A DNA stretch of 64,000 nucleotides from the NCBI RefSeq assembly GCF_900111175.1, contig NZ_FOGI01000004.1, positions 527,937 through 591,936 on the forward strand, given 5' to 3'. Both the position numbers and the translations under genes were made by a program. This DNA is from Actinokineospora terrae (GTDB taxonomy: Bacteria > Actinomycetota > Actinomycetes > Mycobacteriales > Pseudonocardiaceae). Under the pieces are notes generated by a model. It ran no database searches, had not been told where the DNA came from, and saw only the letters and a list, made by a program, of their open reading frames with translations. Shown one piece after another: positions 57,001-64,000 of the stretch (the stretch's first letter is position 1; each line of letters opens with the position of its first letter).

Positions 57001-58376
57001 TGCCTGGCCCCCGCCGAGGACGACTCCCCCGGCATCGGACTCCCGTGCGAGGCCAACTCCCGCAGCGAGGCCCAACGCCGCGATGCCCCGAGCGGAGTTC
57101 CCCCGCCCTGCCCCGCCCCGTGCCTCGCACCCTCGCGGCGAGACTGCTCCTGCCGTGCGCCGTCTTGCCGGTTCGCCTCGCGCTGAGCCCGATCCTCGTA
57201 GCTCTTGCGACCGCCCCGCTCGACGGACTTGGTCTCCGCGGACTCGGTCTTGACCTCGGGCGACGCGGTCGGGCGGACGGTGGCGCGCAGCAGCGAGACC
57301 ACGCTCTCCGGGTCGACCACCGCACCCACCTCGGCGACCAGCAGGCCCCGGGCGGTGGACGCGGCGCGCAGGTACCGGTACTCGGCGGCCCGCGCCGAGC
57401 GCAGCGCGTGGAGCGCCTCGCCGGGGTGGCCCGCCTCCTCCTCGGCGTGCGCCAGGAAGGTCCACGCGTCGGCGGCCAGGGAGTCGAGCCCGTGCCGGTC
57501 GGCGAGGCGGACCACGTCGACCAAGGTGGCGCGGCCCAGTTCGGCCCGCCCCGAGGGCAGGTAGACCCGGCTCGCCATGGCCAACCGGAGCCTGCCCAGC
57601 GCCAACGCGGAGGTGGCGCGGACCGGCTCACCGAGCACCGTCGCGGCCACCAGGGTGGCCTCGTCGATGTCGCCGTCGTCGAGCAGCGCGCAGACCATCT
57701 CCAGGACGAGCCTGGCCTTGGCGAGCCCGCCCTCGACGCCGACGGCGCTGAGCCGGTTGAGCAACGCGAGGCCCTCGCGGGCGACCTCGGTCGCGGCCTC
57801 GGTGTCGCCGTGGCGGCGGTGGTACGAGGCGGCCCGGACGCAGAGCAGGGCCCGTTCCAGCTTGCGCGCGTCCTGGCTGAGCGCGTCGTCGGCGGCCAGC
57901 AGCCGATCGGCCTCGGCGAGCGCGTCCTCCAGGTCGTCGCGCCGCCCGACGTGCCCGGCGCAGGCGACGAACTGGCCGAGCGCCAGCGCCCTGGTGGCCG
58001 GGGCCGCCGTGGTGGCGCGCAGCACCGGCCGCAGCAGCTCGCTGCCCGCGAGGGGCTCGCCGAGCACGCGAGCGCACGCGGCGAGCGCCACCCGCACGGC
58101 GGCGGCCCGTTCGACCAGGCCACCGCTCGTGACCGCGCGCAACGCGGCGAGCGCGGGCTCGACCGCCTCCGCGTGCCTGCCCAACCGGACCAGGCCGGTG
58201 CCCAGCAGCACCTGCGCCGTGGTCGTGGTCGCGGCGTCGGCGGCGCCGGAGCGCAACGAACGGTCGGCGAACTGGACCGCCAGTTCCGGCGCGCTCCACC
58301 GCAGCCGGTCGGCCGCGGCCACGAGTGCCGCGCACTCGGCCGCGTCCGCCGCCGGTAACTCGTTCCAGGCCGCCAC
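54006..58376 (-). CDS. Giant TPR protein with degenerate GGDEF-like domain and disordered regions
   Basis: 1456 residues. Residues about 1-375 are an Ala/Leu-rich helical solenoid of TPR type (AAAVRVALAACARVLGEPL, then AADAWTFLAHAEEEAGHPGE). About 380-750 is charged and then Val/Pro/Ser/Gly repeats, including 14 pentapeptides encoded by 15-bp units (56626-56835). About 757-900 looks like a GGDEF fold, but the signature reads SDRGEFAVLLP, with the first two glycines replaced, so diguanylate cyclase activity is doubtful; it may bind nucleotide or protein. The rest is Pro/Asp/Glu-rich and disordered. No membrane segment. It sits between gdh and ettA, where mycobacteria have no such gene. Confidence 0.85.
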   Translation of the reverse strand: MAAWNELPAADAAECAALVAAADRLRWSAPELAVQFADRSLRSGAADAATTTTAQVLLGTGLVRLGRHAEAVEPALAALRAVTSGGLVERAAAVRVALAACARVLGEPLAGSELLRPVLRATTAAPATRALALGQFVACAGHVGRRDDLEDALAEADRLLAADDALSQDARKLERALLCVRAASYHRRHGDTEAATEVAREGLALLNRLSAVGVEGGLAKARLVLEMVCALLDDGDIDEATLVAATVLGEPVRATSALALGRLRLAMASRVYLPSGRAELGRATLVDVVRLADRHGLDSLAADAWTFLAHAEEEAGHPGEALHALRSARAAEYRYLRAASTARGLLVAEVGAVVDPESVVSLLRATVRPTASPEVKTESAETKSVERGGRKSYEDRAQREANRQDGARQEQSRREGARHGAGQGGGTPLGASRRWASLRELASHGSPMPGESSSAGARHEAAPRDGAVVDTAAALDTGAHDAASPGAASRGAAPRSTAASDVAPSSVVLTEDVASSAMPGSAVPGSAMPGGVVQGSAVSGSAVPSGVVPSGVVLSGVVPSGVVPSGVVPSGVVPGSAVSSSVVPSGGAPGGDVPNEAVAHETDAPGHARHEVIEHGVLGHSAVQPVVAELAHEHGVAEGGAVAGRTPSVPGQAGQEESAVVRQGRPAADQGKRSDAAGLGSGSRRASGDKGSKGRSLAAGSSEKAAPDSSSAEVPQDGVLRGAGSRREKRREAEGRKDATPTRQVTPPTRYEAAPVEMFAVTLVRVWPKGTAEPVEPEEPPLPVGGEVTLNALAIHVRDLAPSDAELLRSDRGEFAVLLPSTTLAEAAALAAAIRETAPDAQWLIDDQGHELTISTGVAALPGTVDGPHEGIEALLLAARSALTVPEPASPAPAVLRRTDRLRRSPTTAKTVPLTDKAVRAIRPDRARHDSGVIDDARAPDLSLADDNPTVPATPPAPVIPAPTSPRTAADASTEPEPTEGRWSVDTVRTTDPEEPAADEPAAQAGAIGRRAARRAKADDTPTKSTVDADAGVNSVLSRFGVTVEGGGRRRAPEGDDYYYDPNALVGTDLPTPPMLPSSLEPDPDDPRWAHASVPGTEPREPEQIPQPPKTPDIPEPATPDEIPPADPNPTAPEVEPPPSLTTQAAEVTAPDAAKQAESSGVEPWERVEPSSPAAVIPVARAAEVPGSGQDEPPSGGESGRPRQVGQESGVRAAGQVTVEPAASADERRAIDFAARLRGLPRTTSAATETAKDEDDDQPELVDLPTRRRRTPSGRRERTNPSGLADLLAEALVAFKATQPDQPGDDRNSAWTDDWPKAPTIGEPEQAPEPAAWPPAQPEAPAAVDDEPTGPLPESDRTIGTQVHYSAELRKPRADPAKTHPTGELPRWSRLSTESHWPDQTDWPDPADGTTWAADARAAEPGDRPRSRRADRTPNPTDPRGRHRSSEWAPADFESG
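56626..56835 (-). repeat. 14 tandem 15-bp units in the giant TPR gene
   Basis: Exactly 14 units of the form GGCACMACACCGCTC (plus-strand reading) with substitutions, encoding pentapeptides such as SAVPG and GVVPS on the minus strand. A possible length-variable linker. Confidence 0.92.
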
Positions 58377-58391
58377 GTCGCCGCTCCCCGT

Positions 58392-60068
58392 CTAGTCCCG
58401 GGTGAGCTTGCGGTAGGTCACCCTGTGCGGTCGAGCGGCGTCGGCGCCGAGCCGGTCGACCTTGTTGCGCTCGTAGCCCTCGAAGTTGCCCTCGAACCAG
58501 AACCACTTCGACGGGTTCTCCGGGGTGCCCTCCCAGGCCAGGATGTGCGTGCAGGTGCGGTCCAGGAACCACCGGTCGTGGGAGATCACCACCGCGCAGC
58601 CGGGGAACTGCTCCAGGGCGTTCTCCAGCGACCCGAGGGTCTCGACGTCCAGGTCGTTGGTCGGCTCGTCGAGCAGGATCAGGTTCCCGCCCTGCTTGAG
58701 CGTCAGCGCCAGGTTCAGCCGGTTGCGCTCACCGCCGGAAAGCACGCCCGCGGGCTTCTGCTGGTCGGGACCCTTGAACCCGAACGCGCTGACGTAGGCG
58801 CGCGAGGGCATCTCGACCTGGCCGACCTGGATGTAGTCGAGACCGCCGGAGACGGTCTCGAACACGGTCTTGGCCGGGTCGATGTTCGCCCTGCCCTGGT
58901 CGACGTAGGAGAGGCTGACCGTCTCGCCGATCTTGACCACGCCGTCGTCCGCCTTCTCCAGGCCGACGATGGTCTTGAACAGCGTGGTCTTGCCGACGCC
59001 GTTGGGGCCGATCACGCCGATGATGCCGTTGCGCGGCAGGTCGAAGCTGAGGCCGTCGATGAGCACCCGGTCGCCGAAGCCCTTGCGCAGCTTCTCGACC
59101 TCGACGACCACGTTGCCCAGGCGCGGGCCCGGCGGGATCTGGATCTCCTCGAAGTCGAGCTTGCGGGTCTGCTCGGCCTCGGCGGCCATCTCCTCGTAGC
59201 GGTCGAGGCGGGCCCGGGACTTGGTCTGCCTGGCCTTGGCGTTGGAGCGGACCCAGGCCAGCTCGTCGCGCAGCCGCTTCTGCAGCTTCTGGTCCTTCTT
59301 GCCCTGGACAGCCAGCCGCTCGGCCTTCTTCTCCAGGTAGGTGGAGTAGTTGCCCTCGTAGGGGTAGAGCCTGCCGCGGTCGATCTCCAGGATCCACTCG
59401 GCGAGGTTGTCCAGGAAGTACCGGTCGTGGGTGACGGCGAGGACGGCACCGGCGTACTGCGCGAGGTGCTGCTCGAGCCACAGCACGCTCTCGGCGTCGA
59501 GGTGGTTGGTGGGTTCGTCGAGCAGCAGCAGGTCGGGCTTGGACAGCAGCAGCTTGCACAGCGCGACCCGGCGGCGCTCACCACCGGAGAGCACGGTCAC
59601 GTCGGCGTCCGGCGGCGGGCACCGCAGCGCGTCCATGGCCTGCTCCAGCTGGGAGTCGAGGTCCCAGGCGTCGGCGTGGTCGAGCTCCTCCTGGAGCCTG
59701 CCCATCTCCTCCATCAGCTCGTCGGAGTAGTCGGTCGCCATCAGCTCGGCGATCTCGTTGAACCGGTCGAGCTTGCCCTTGATCTCACCGAAGGCCTCCT
59801 GGACGTTGCCCAGGACGGTCTTCTCCTCGTTGAGCGGGGGCTCCTGCTGCAGGATGCCGACGGAGTAGCCGGGGGTGATGAAGGCTTCCCCGTTGTTCGG
59901 CTGGTCGAGGCCGGCCATGATCTTGAGCACGCTGGACTTGCCCGCGCCGTTGGGACCGACCACCCCGATCTTCGCCCCGGGGAAAAACTGGAGGGTCACG
60001 TCATCAAGGATGACCTTGTCCCCGTGCGCCTTGCGCACCTTCTTCATGGTGTAGATGAACTCGGCCAT
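58392..60068 (-). CDS. ettA: ABC-F translational throttle ATPase EttA
   Basis: 558 residues from the ATG at 60068 (MAEFIYTMKKVRKAHGDKV), the family start. Two ABC cassettes: Walker A GPNGAGKSS and GPNGVGKTT, signatures LSGGERRRVALCKLL and LSGGERNRLNLAL, Walker B DEPTNHLD and DEPTNDLD. Between them lies the arm/P-site tRNA interaction linker. EttA binds the E site and gates initiation according to energy state. In M. tuberculosis the orthologue lies between gdh and ssb. Confidence 0.96.
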   Translation of the reverse strand: MAEFIYTMKKVRKAHGDKVILDDVTLQFFPGAKIGVVGPNGAGKSSVLKIMAGLDQPNNGEAFITPGYSVGILQQEPPLNEEKTVLGNVQEAFGEIKGKLDRFNEIAELMATDYSDELMEEMGRLQEELDHADAWDLDSQLEQAMDALRCPPPDADVTVLSGGERRRVALCKLLLSKPDLLLLDEPTNHLDAESVLWLEQHLAQYAGAVLAVTHDRYFLDNLAEWILEIDRGRLYPYEGNYSTYLEKKAERLAVQGKKDQKLQKRLRDELAWVRSNAKARQTKSRARLDRYEEMAAEAEQTRKLDFEEIQIPPGPRLGNVVVEVEKLRKGFGDRVLIDGLSFDLPRNGIIGVIGPNGVGKTTLFKTIVGLEKADDGVVKIGETVSLSYVDQGRANIDPAKTVFETVSGGLDYIQVGQVEMPSRAYVSAFGFKGPDQQKPAGVLSGGERNRLNLALTLKQGGNLILLDEPTNDLDVETLGSLENALEQFPGCAVVISHDRWFLDRTCTHILAWEGTPENPSKWFWFEGNFEGYERNKVDRLGADAARPHRVTYRKLTRD

Positions 60069-60150
60069 GTTCGCGATCGTAGAGGCGTCGGCCCGGGCGG
60101 TTGAGCGCGACCGGGGGGACGGGGCGCCCGGCGGGGCGCTCCCGTGGTGG

Positions 60151-60408
60151 TCAGTGGTCTCGCAGAGACTGGATGAGCTCGCTCTTGGACATGCTCGAGC
60201 GGCCGTCGATGTCGAGTTCGGCGGCGCGCTTGCGCAGGTCGTCGACGGTCCAGTCGTCGTAGGAACCGGCTCGGCCGCCCCTGGCGCCGACGGTGTCCCT
60301 GCCCTCGGCGGCCGCGGCGTTGGCGATGCGCGCGGCCTTCTCCTTGGAGTCACCCTGCTCGCGCAGCTCCCGGTAGAGCTCTTCGTCCTTGATGCTGGGG
60401 TTGGGCAT
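60151..60408 (-). CDS. Small protein with Rho-N/SAP-like C-terminal motif
   Basis: 85 residues. An N-terminal helical part (PNPSIKDEELYRELREQGDSKEKAARIANAAA), then a Gly/Arg linker (VGARGGRAGSYDDWT) and a C-terminal VDDLRKRAAELDIDGRSSMSKSELIQSLRDH, a helix-extended-loop-helix of the Rho N-terminal/SAP type that binds nucleic acid. Highly conserved small actinobacterial proteins of this layout (DUF7218-like) are known but unassigned. AGGACGGAGG precedes the ATG. Between ettA and ssb on the same strand. Confidence 0.85.
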   Translation of the reverse strand: MPNPSIKDEELYRELREQGDSKEKAARIANAAAAEGRDTVGARGGRAGSYDDWTVDDLRKRAAELDIDGRSSMSKSELIQSLRDH

Positions 60409-60468
60409 CGCTGGCCTCCGTCCTGGTTCAGCGGCAGAGGTGCCCTGGTCGCGACCGCGGTAAACACC

Positions 60469-60891
60469 TCAGGCCGCCAACGCCGCTGGTGCGGGCCGGT
60501 CGAGCTGGGTGAGCGGCTCGGCCGGCCCGGTCCACTCCTCGTGCTCGATGGCGACCTCCTGGAACACGAGGTCGGCGCCGATGGAGCGCGCGTCGACCTT
60601 GGCGTCGAACCGCTGCTTGTCGCCGTTGTCGTACTGGCGCAGCGAGAGCTTGCCGTGCACGACCACCCGGGCGCCGGGGCGCAGCGTCTTGCGGACCGCC
60701 GCGCCGAGGGTGTCCCAGCAGTTGACGGTGAAGTACATCGGGTTGGCGTTGACCCAGGTGCGTTGGTCCGGGTCGTACCGGCGTTCCTTGGTGAACAGCC
60801 GGAACCGCACGAGGTCCTTGTCGTCGCCGTAGCGGCGGTGGGTGACCTCGCCGGTGACCCGCCCGACCAACGTGATCATGGTCTCGTTCAT
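60469..60891 (-). CDS. ssb: Single-stranded DNA-binding protein
   Basis: 140 residues from the ATG at 60891 (AGGAGG five bases upstream). OB-fold start MNETMITLVGRVTGEVTHRR, then VRFRLFTKERRYD, NPMYFTVNCWD and RVVVHGKLSLRQYDN, the usual strands. The C-terminus (LDRPAPAALAA) lacks the acidic DDDIPF-type tail found in replicative SSB, so this is probably the accessory or second SSB of the actinobacteria, matching Rv2478c position. It binds single-stranded DNA during repair or competence-like processes. Confidence 0.92.
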   Translation of the reverse strand: MNETMITLVGRVTGEVTHRRYGDDKDLVRFRLFTKERRYDPDQRTWVNANPMYFTVNCWDTLGAAVRKTLRPGARVVVHGKLSLRQYDNGDKQRFDAKVDARSIGADLVFQEVAIEHEEWTGPAEPLTQLDRPAPAALAA

Positions 60892-61004
60892 CTCGCCCTC
60901 CTGGTCCGTCGTGGTGACAGGTCCAGCTTCGGGCGGGCGGCGGGTGGTCGTCGAGAGCGCCGGTCGATCTGTGGATGGGTCGGGGGGTTGTGGACAACCC
61001 GGGG

Positions 61005-63014
61005 TCAGTGCGGGTTCTTGCCGTCGGCCAACTGGCGCAGCATGGCGTTGTAGGCGTCGAGGTCGTCGGAGGTGCCCTCGTCGACCCGGCGGTCGGAGCG
61101 GCGGGCCTCCCGGTCGTCGGCGCGGGACCACTGCACGAGCAGGGCGATGAGCACCAGCAGCAGCGGGATCTCCCCCGACGCCCAGGCGATGCCGCCGCCG
61201 AGCCGCTGGTCGGCGAGCAGGTCGGTGTTCCACGGCAGGCCGAGGCCCTGGTAGAAGCGCTCGCCGACGACGGTCTGCATGCTCATCAGGATGACCCCGA
61301 AGAACGCGTGGAACGGCATGGAGGCGAAGACCAGCCCCAGCTTGCCGAGGTGGGGCAACTGGCGCGGCGCGGGATCGATTCCGATCACGGGCCAGTAGAA
61401 GATGTAGCCCACGAGAAGGAAGTGGGCGTTCATGACCAGGTGCGCCCAGTGTTCCTCTAGCGCCGAGTCGAACAAGCCCGTCAGGTAGAGGCCGTAGAAC
61501 GATCCGACGAACAGCACCAACGCGACGATCGGGTGCGTGAGGAACCTGGACACCGGTGAGTGCACGAAAGCCAGCAGCCACTCACGAGCACCTGGCGTTC
61601 CGTCTTTACCCGCGCGCGGTAGCGCCCTCAGCGCCAAGGTCATCGGTGCGCCTAGAACAAGCAGCACCGGCGCCAGCATGGACAGCATCATGTGCGCTTC
61701 CATGTGGATGCTGAACATGGCGGGCGAGTACTTGCCGAAGCCGGACGAGGTCGCGAAGAGGACGACCAGGCACCCGGCGAGCCACGCCACGAGCCTGCCC
61801 ACGGGCCACGCGATGCCCTTGGCGCGCAGCCGCAGGAACCAGCGCACGTAGGTCACGGCGAGGGCGATCGCGAGCGTGCCGAAGACGAGGTCGAACCGCC
61901 ACGCGAACAGCAGGTTCCCCAGCGAGGGCGCCTCGGTGAGCGGGTATCCCAGCGCGAGTTCGACCCGGCCCGGTTCGGCGGCGCCGGTCTCCGGGGGCGG
62001 GGTCCTGGCGAGGGCGGCGGCGATGCCGATCGTCAGGAGCATGATCAGCACCTCGACCGCGGCGAGTCTCGCGAGTGCGCCACCACTGCCGGTCTCCACT
62101 ACCGCGCGCACTCCGCGTTCTCGTTGCAGGTAACCGAAAACGCCCAAGATGAGCAGTGCGGCGGTCTTTGCCAGAACCAGGCCGCCATACCAAGAGGCGA
62201 ACAGGGCGTCCAACGGCAACCGCACTAGCGCGTTGACGACACCCGAGACCGCCATGACGATCCAGCACGCCAACGCGACCCGCGAGAACCGAGTAGCCGC
62301 TAGACCAAGGTGCTCCGCGCGCCGACGCCCGTGAGCGAGCAGTGCGACAAGACCGCCGACCCACAGAGCGGCGGCGACAAGGTGGAACAAGAGGCTGTTG
62401 GTGGCCATGTCGTGCTGACCGCCGCTAGAGGAATGCCCGGTGACCGCGACGGGCACGATGCCTACGACAGCAATGACAAACAGTGCCGCGGTCCAGTTCC
62501 AGGTGAGCACGAACCGTGTCGCGATCAGCACTACGAGTGCGATGCCCGCCGTGAGCAGCCAGGCCTGTGCTTGCGAGAGAGATCCAACGAGGGTGAACAA
62601 GACGTCGCCGCGTAGGACAGTCGTGATGGACCTACCGACAGCGTCAGCGGCGGTGAACGGCGCTGACACGAGCGCACCGATGAACCACACCACCGCGCCC
62701 CAAGTGGCCATGCGCAAGGCGGCGTAACCGCCGACGTCGAGGACACCGGACCGTTGCGGCGGGACGAGGAAGGCCGCGAACAGCAGGCTCCCGACGGTGA
62801 CGACACAGCCGATCTCGGTCAGGACCCGCACGACCGTCAACGCGTGCTCGGTGAACGCGTCCGGCGTGGGCAGGCCCTGCAAGACATACCGGTCACTACC
62901 GGACGCGGCGACGAGCGCGGCACCCACGAGGGCGGCCAGCAGCCCACCGACCACGAGCAGCGGGGCCAGGCCCGATCCCGGTCGACGGGTCTCGGTGGAG
63001 CTGTCAGCAGACAC
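61005..63014 (-). CDS. CopD-CtaG fusion: copper resistance / cytochrome oxidase assembly membrane protein
   Basis: 669 residues from a GTG at 63014 (VSADSSTETRRPG). Two halves: CopD-like (about 1-345; many membrane segments, including HSSSGGQHDMATNSLLFHLVAAALWVGG pieces) and CtaG-like caa3 assembly (about 370-650; FSIHMEAHMMLSMLAPVLL and MNAHFLLVGYIFYWPVIG). His and Met clusters would bind copper. It probably delivers copper for cytochrome oxidase maturation or tolerance, at the cytoplasmic membrane. Fusions of this kind are usual in actinobacteria. The start has no obvious ribosome-binding site. Confidence 0.92.
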   Translation of the reverse strand: MSADSSTETRRPGSGLAPLLVVGGLLAALVGAALVAASGSDRYVLQGLPTPDAFTEHALTVVRVLTEIGCVVTVGSLLFAAFLVPPQRSGVLDVGGYAALRMATWGAVVWFIGALVSAPFTAADAVGRSITTVLRGDVLFTLVGSLSQAQAWLLTAGIALVVLIATRFVLTWNWTAALFVIAVVGIVPVAVTGHSSSGGQHDMATNSLLFHLVAAALWVGGLVALLAHGRRRAEHLGLAATRFSRVALACWIVMAVSGVVNALVRLPLDALFASWYGGLVLAKTAALLILGVFGYLQRERGVRAVVETGSGGALARLAAVEVLIMLLTIGIAAALARTPPPETGAAEPGRVELALGYPLTEAPSLGNLLFAWRFDLVFGTLAIALAVTYVRWFLRLRAKGIAWPVGRLVAWLAGCLVVLFATSSGFGKYSPAMFSIHMEAHMMLSMLAPVLLVLGAPMTLALRALPRAGKDGTPGAREWLLAFVHSPVSRFLTHPIVALVLFVGSFYGLYLTGLFDSALEEHWAHLVMNAHFLLVGYIFYWPVIGIDPAPRQLPHLGKLGLVFASMPFHAFFGVILMSMQTVVGERFYQGLGLPWNTDLLADQRLGGGIAWASGEIPLLLVLIALLVQWSRADDREARRSDRRVDEGTSDDLDAYNAMLRQLADGKNPH

Positions 63015-63119
63015 GGGTCGAGGGTAGTAGCCCGGTCCGGGCAGACCGAGGAGCGCTGATTCACAACCCGCCGTGCTTGGGTAATCACACACCGGCGGCG
63101 AGGTATTACCGTATGCGTC

Positions 63120-63668
63120 GTGAGGCGGACTCTTGTCGCGGTCGTCGGCATCGGCCTGCTGGCGGCGTGCGGTGCCCCGGTGGCGGGCCGCCCCGTACCC
63201 GCCGCGGGCTTCGGCGCGGTGACCCCACCCGCCACGTCGATCAGCGTTCCGTCACCGCTATCCCTCGACGGTGTGAACCTGTGCGGGCTACTGACCGCGG
63301 ACGACCTCGCCCCGGCGGGCGGCCTCGTCGGCGAACCCCGCACCCGCACGGAGACGTTCCCCGAATCCTGCGGCTTCCCCCTCGGCAACGGCGCCGCCAG
63401 CGACCTCGCCCTGGTGGCCCTGCACAAACCCCTCACCCAGGTCCGCCACGACCAACCGGACGGACACGCCGAGTCCACCCTCGGCTACCCGACGTGGCTC
63501 CACTGCACCGTCACCGACGGTTACCGCACCTGCACCGCGACGGTCGAGGTCCGCCCCGACCGATCTCTCCTGGTGGCAGTCGACAAACGCGATGTGTCCG
63601 AGGCCGCACTCGTGCGTATCCTTCAGCCGCTGACCGAACACGCGGTAACCAGACTCCCGCGCGCTTAG
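63120..63668 (+). CDS. DUF3558 family lipoprotein
   Basis: 182 residues from a GTG at 63120. N-terminus VRRTLVAVVGIGLLAACGAPVAG has a lipobox LAAC (Cys17), so it should be lipid-anchored outside the membrane. The mature part shows the DUF3558 pattern of paired Cys residues: LCGLLTADDLAP, ESCGFPLGNG, LHCTVTDGYRTCTATVEV. Function unknown. It is divergent from the CopD-CtaG gene across about 105 bases. Confidence 0.85.
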   Translation: MRRTLVAVVGIGLLAACGAPVAGRPVPAAGFGAVTPPATSISVPSPLSLDGVNLCGLLTADDLAPAGGLVGEPRTRTETFPESCGFPLGNGAASDLALVALHKPLTQVRHDQPDGHAESTLGYPTWLHCTVTDGYRTCTATVEVRPDRSLLVAVDKRDVSEAALVRILQPLTEHAVTRLPRA

Positions 63669-63803
63669 CGCAACGGCCCTACCCCGAACGGACGCATCAG
63701 AGCGGCGTTCGTCACCCGATCAGTTCCAAGCGGAAACGGTGAGCCGCCCTCGAACGATCAGACCCGTGAGCGGACTACTGTGCGGCCTCGGCCGCACGCC
63801 CCA

Positions 63804-63876
63804 GCCCCCGTAGCTCAGCGGATAGAGCAGGAGCCTTCTAAGCTCTTGGCCGCAGGTTCGAGTCCTGCCGGGGGCA
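63804..63876 (+). tRNA. tRNA-Arg (anticodon TCT)
   Basis: 73 bases. Acceptor GCCCCCG pairs with CGGGGGC; D-arm TAGCTCAGCGGATAGAGC; anticodon loop CTTCTAA between GAGC and GCTC; T-arm CAGGTTCGAGTCCTG. No CCA encoded. Confidence 0.95.
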
Positions 63877-63895
63877 CTCGCTCTGGGCGACCCGT

Positions 63896-63951
63896 GTTCG
63901 CGGAGAGCGCGAACCTTGTCACTCGTCGTTCCTTCTGGGGTGCGACCCCAG
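63896..63951 (+). terminator. Two hairpins after tRNA-Arg
   Basis: GTTCGCG (63896-63902)/CGCGAAC (63908-63914) with a five-base loop, and CTGGGGT/ACCCCAG (63935-63941, 63945-63951) with a three-base loop. Either could end the tRNA transcript. Confidence 0.5.
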
Positions 63952-64000
63952 ACCCGCCCGGCGGGCTTCGCCCCCGGACCCCCATTCGGTGGCCGCATGG

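Noticed and set aside
60985..61000. DnaA box (TGTGGACAA, also near 12511)
   Set aside because: Single isolated matches to a 9-mer; no cluster, no replication genes, so no origin.

Overview
The window is chromosomal DNA from a high-GC, mycothiol-producing actinobacterium, most likely a member of the Pseudonocardiales. The signs are: very GC-rich coding sequence with GTG and TTG starts; an XRE/DUF397 regulator pair; a mycoredoxin and a mycothiol-type DsbA-like reductase; two ClpP paralogues; a group II truncated haemoglobin; and the large NAD-dependent glutamate dehydrogenase. From about 33.6 to 60.9 kb the genes follow the same order, from memory, as the Mycobacterium tuberculosis Rv2464c-Rv2478c stretch: nei2, rpiB, DsbA-like, pepN, DUF5130, CtaJ-like, HNH, glbO, aglA, conserved hypothetical, thioesterase, gdh, ettA, ssb. 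The folC/valS and clpX/clpP2/clpP1/tig blocks to the left also have mycobacterial counterparts. Genus was not determined.

Layout. 0-2.7 kb: a possible 36-residue peptide gene between two strong hairpins, a DUF6461-like gene and a secreted NucA/NucB-type nuclease. 2.7-11.2 kb: DUF4233/folC, the DUF397/XRE pair, and two divergent valyl-tRNA synthetases of different types. 11.5-24 kb: accessory metabolism, with an FdhF/YdeP-like molybdoenzyme and its FdhD partner, mycoredoxin, a PYROXD2-like flavoenzyme, an SDR, a secreted chitin-binding serine protease, an esterase and an XRE/flavoprotein module. 24-28.6 kb: clpX, clpP2-clpP1 and trigger factor, with a ClgR-box match upstream of clpP1. 28.7-34.4 kb: an LLM flavoenzyme, tRNA-Pro, tRNA-Gly, a degenerate Nudix protein, an Eis-like acetyltransferase and Nei2. 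34.5-41.4 kb: rpiB, MBL hydrolase, aldehyde dehydrogenase, DsbA-like reductase and pepN, flanked by two copies in opposite orientation of a 143-144 bp palindromic element. 41.5-47.5 kb: respiratory supercomplex-linked genes, an unusual GTRVT-repeat gene, HNH, MscS channel, glbO and alpha-glucosidase. 47.5-61 kb: conserved hypothetical, thioesterase, gdh, a giant TPR/degenerate-GGDEF protein, ettA, a Rho-N-like small protein and ssb. 61-64 kb: a CopD-CtaG fusion, a DUF3558 lipoprotein and tRNA-Arg.

How the genes work together. Most are housekeeping: translation (valS, tRNAs, ettA, trigger factor), proteolysis (ClpXP1P2, PepN), one-carbon metabolism (folC), redox control with mycothiol (mycoredoxin, DsbA-like), DNA repair (Nei2, SSB) and respiration (CtaJ-like, DUF5130, CopD-CtaG, GlbO). 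Secreted nuclease and protease genes fit a soil, scavenging life style.

The features I would look at first are the GTRVT hexapeptide-repeat protein (42532-43476), whose hexads come in threes as in one coil of a left-handed beta-helix; the covarying palindromic element (34488-34630 and 41209-41352); the second, archaeal-looking ValRS; and the DsbA-like reductase that has lost its second active-site cysteine. All assignments come from reading the sequence; no database search was run.
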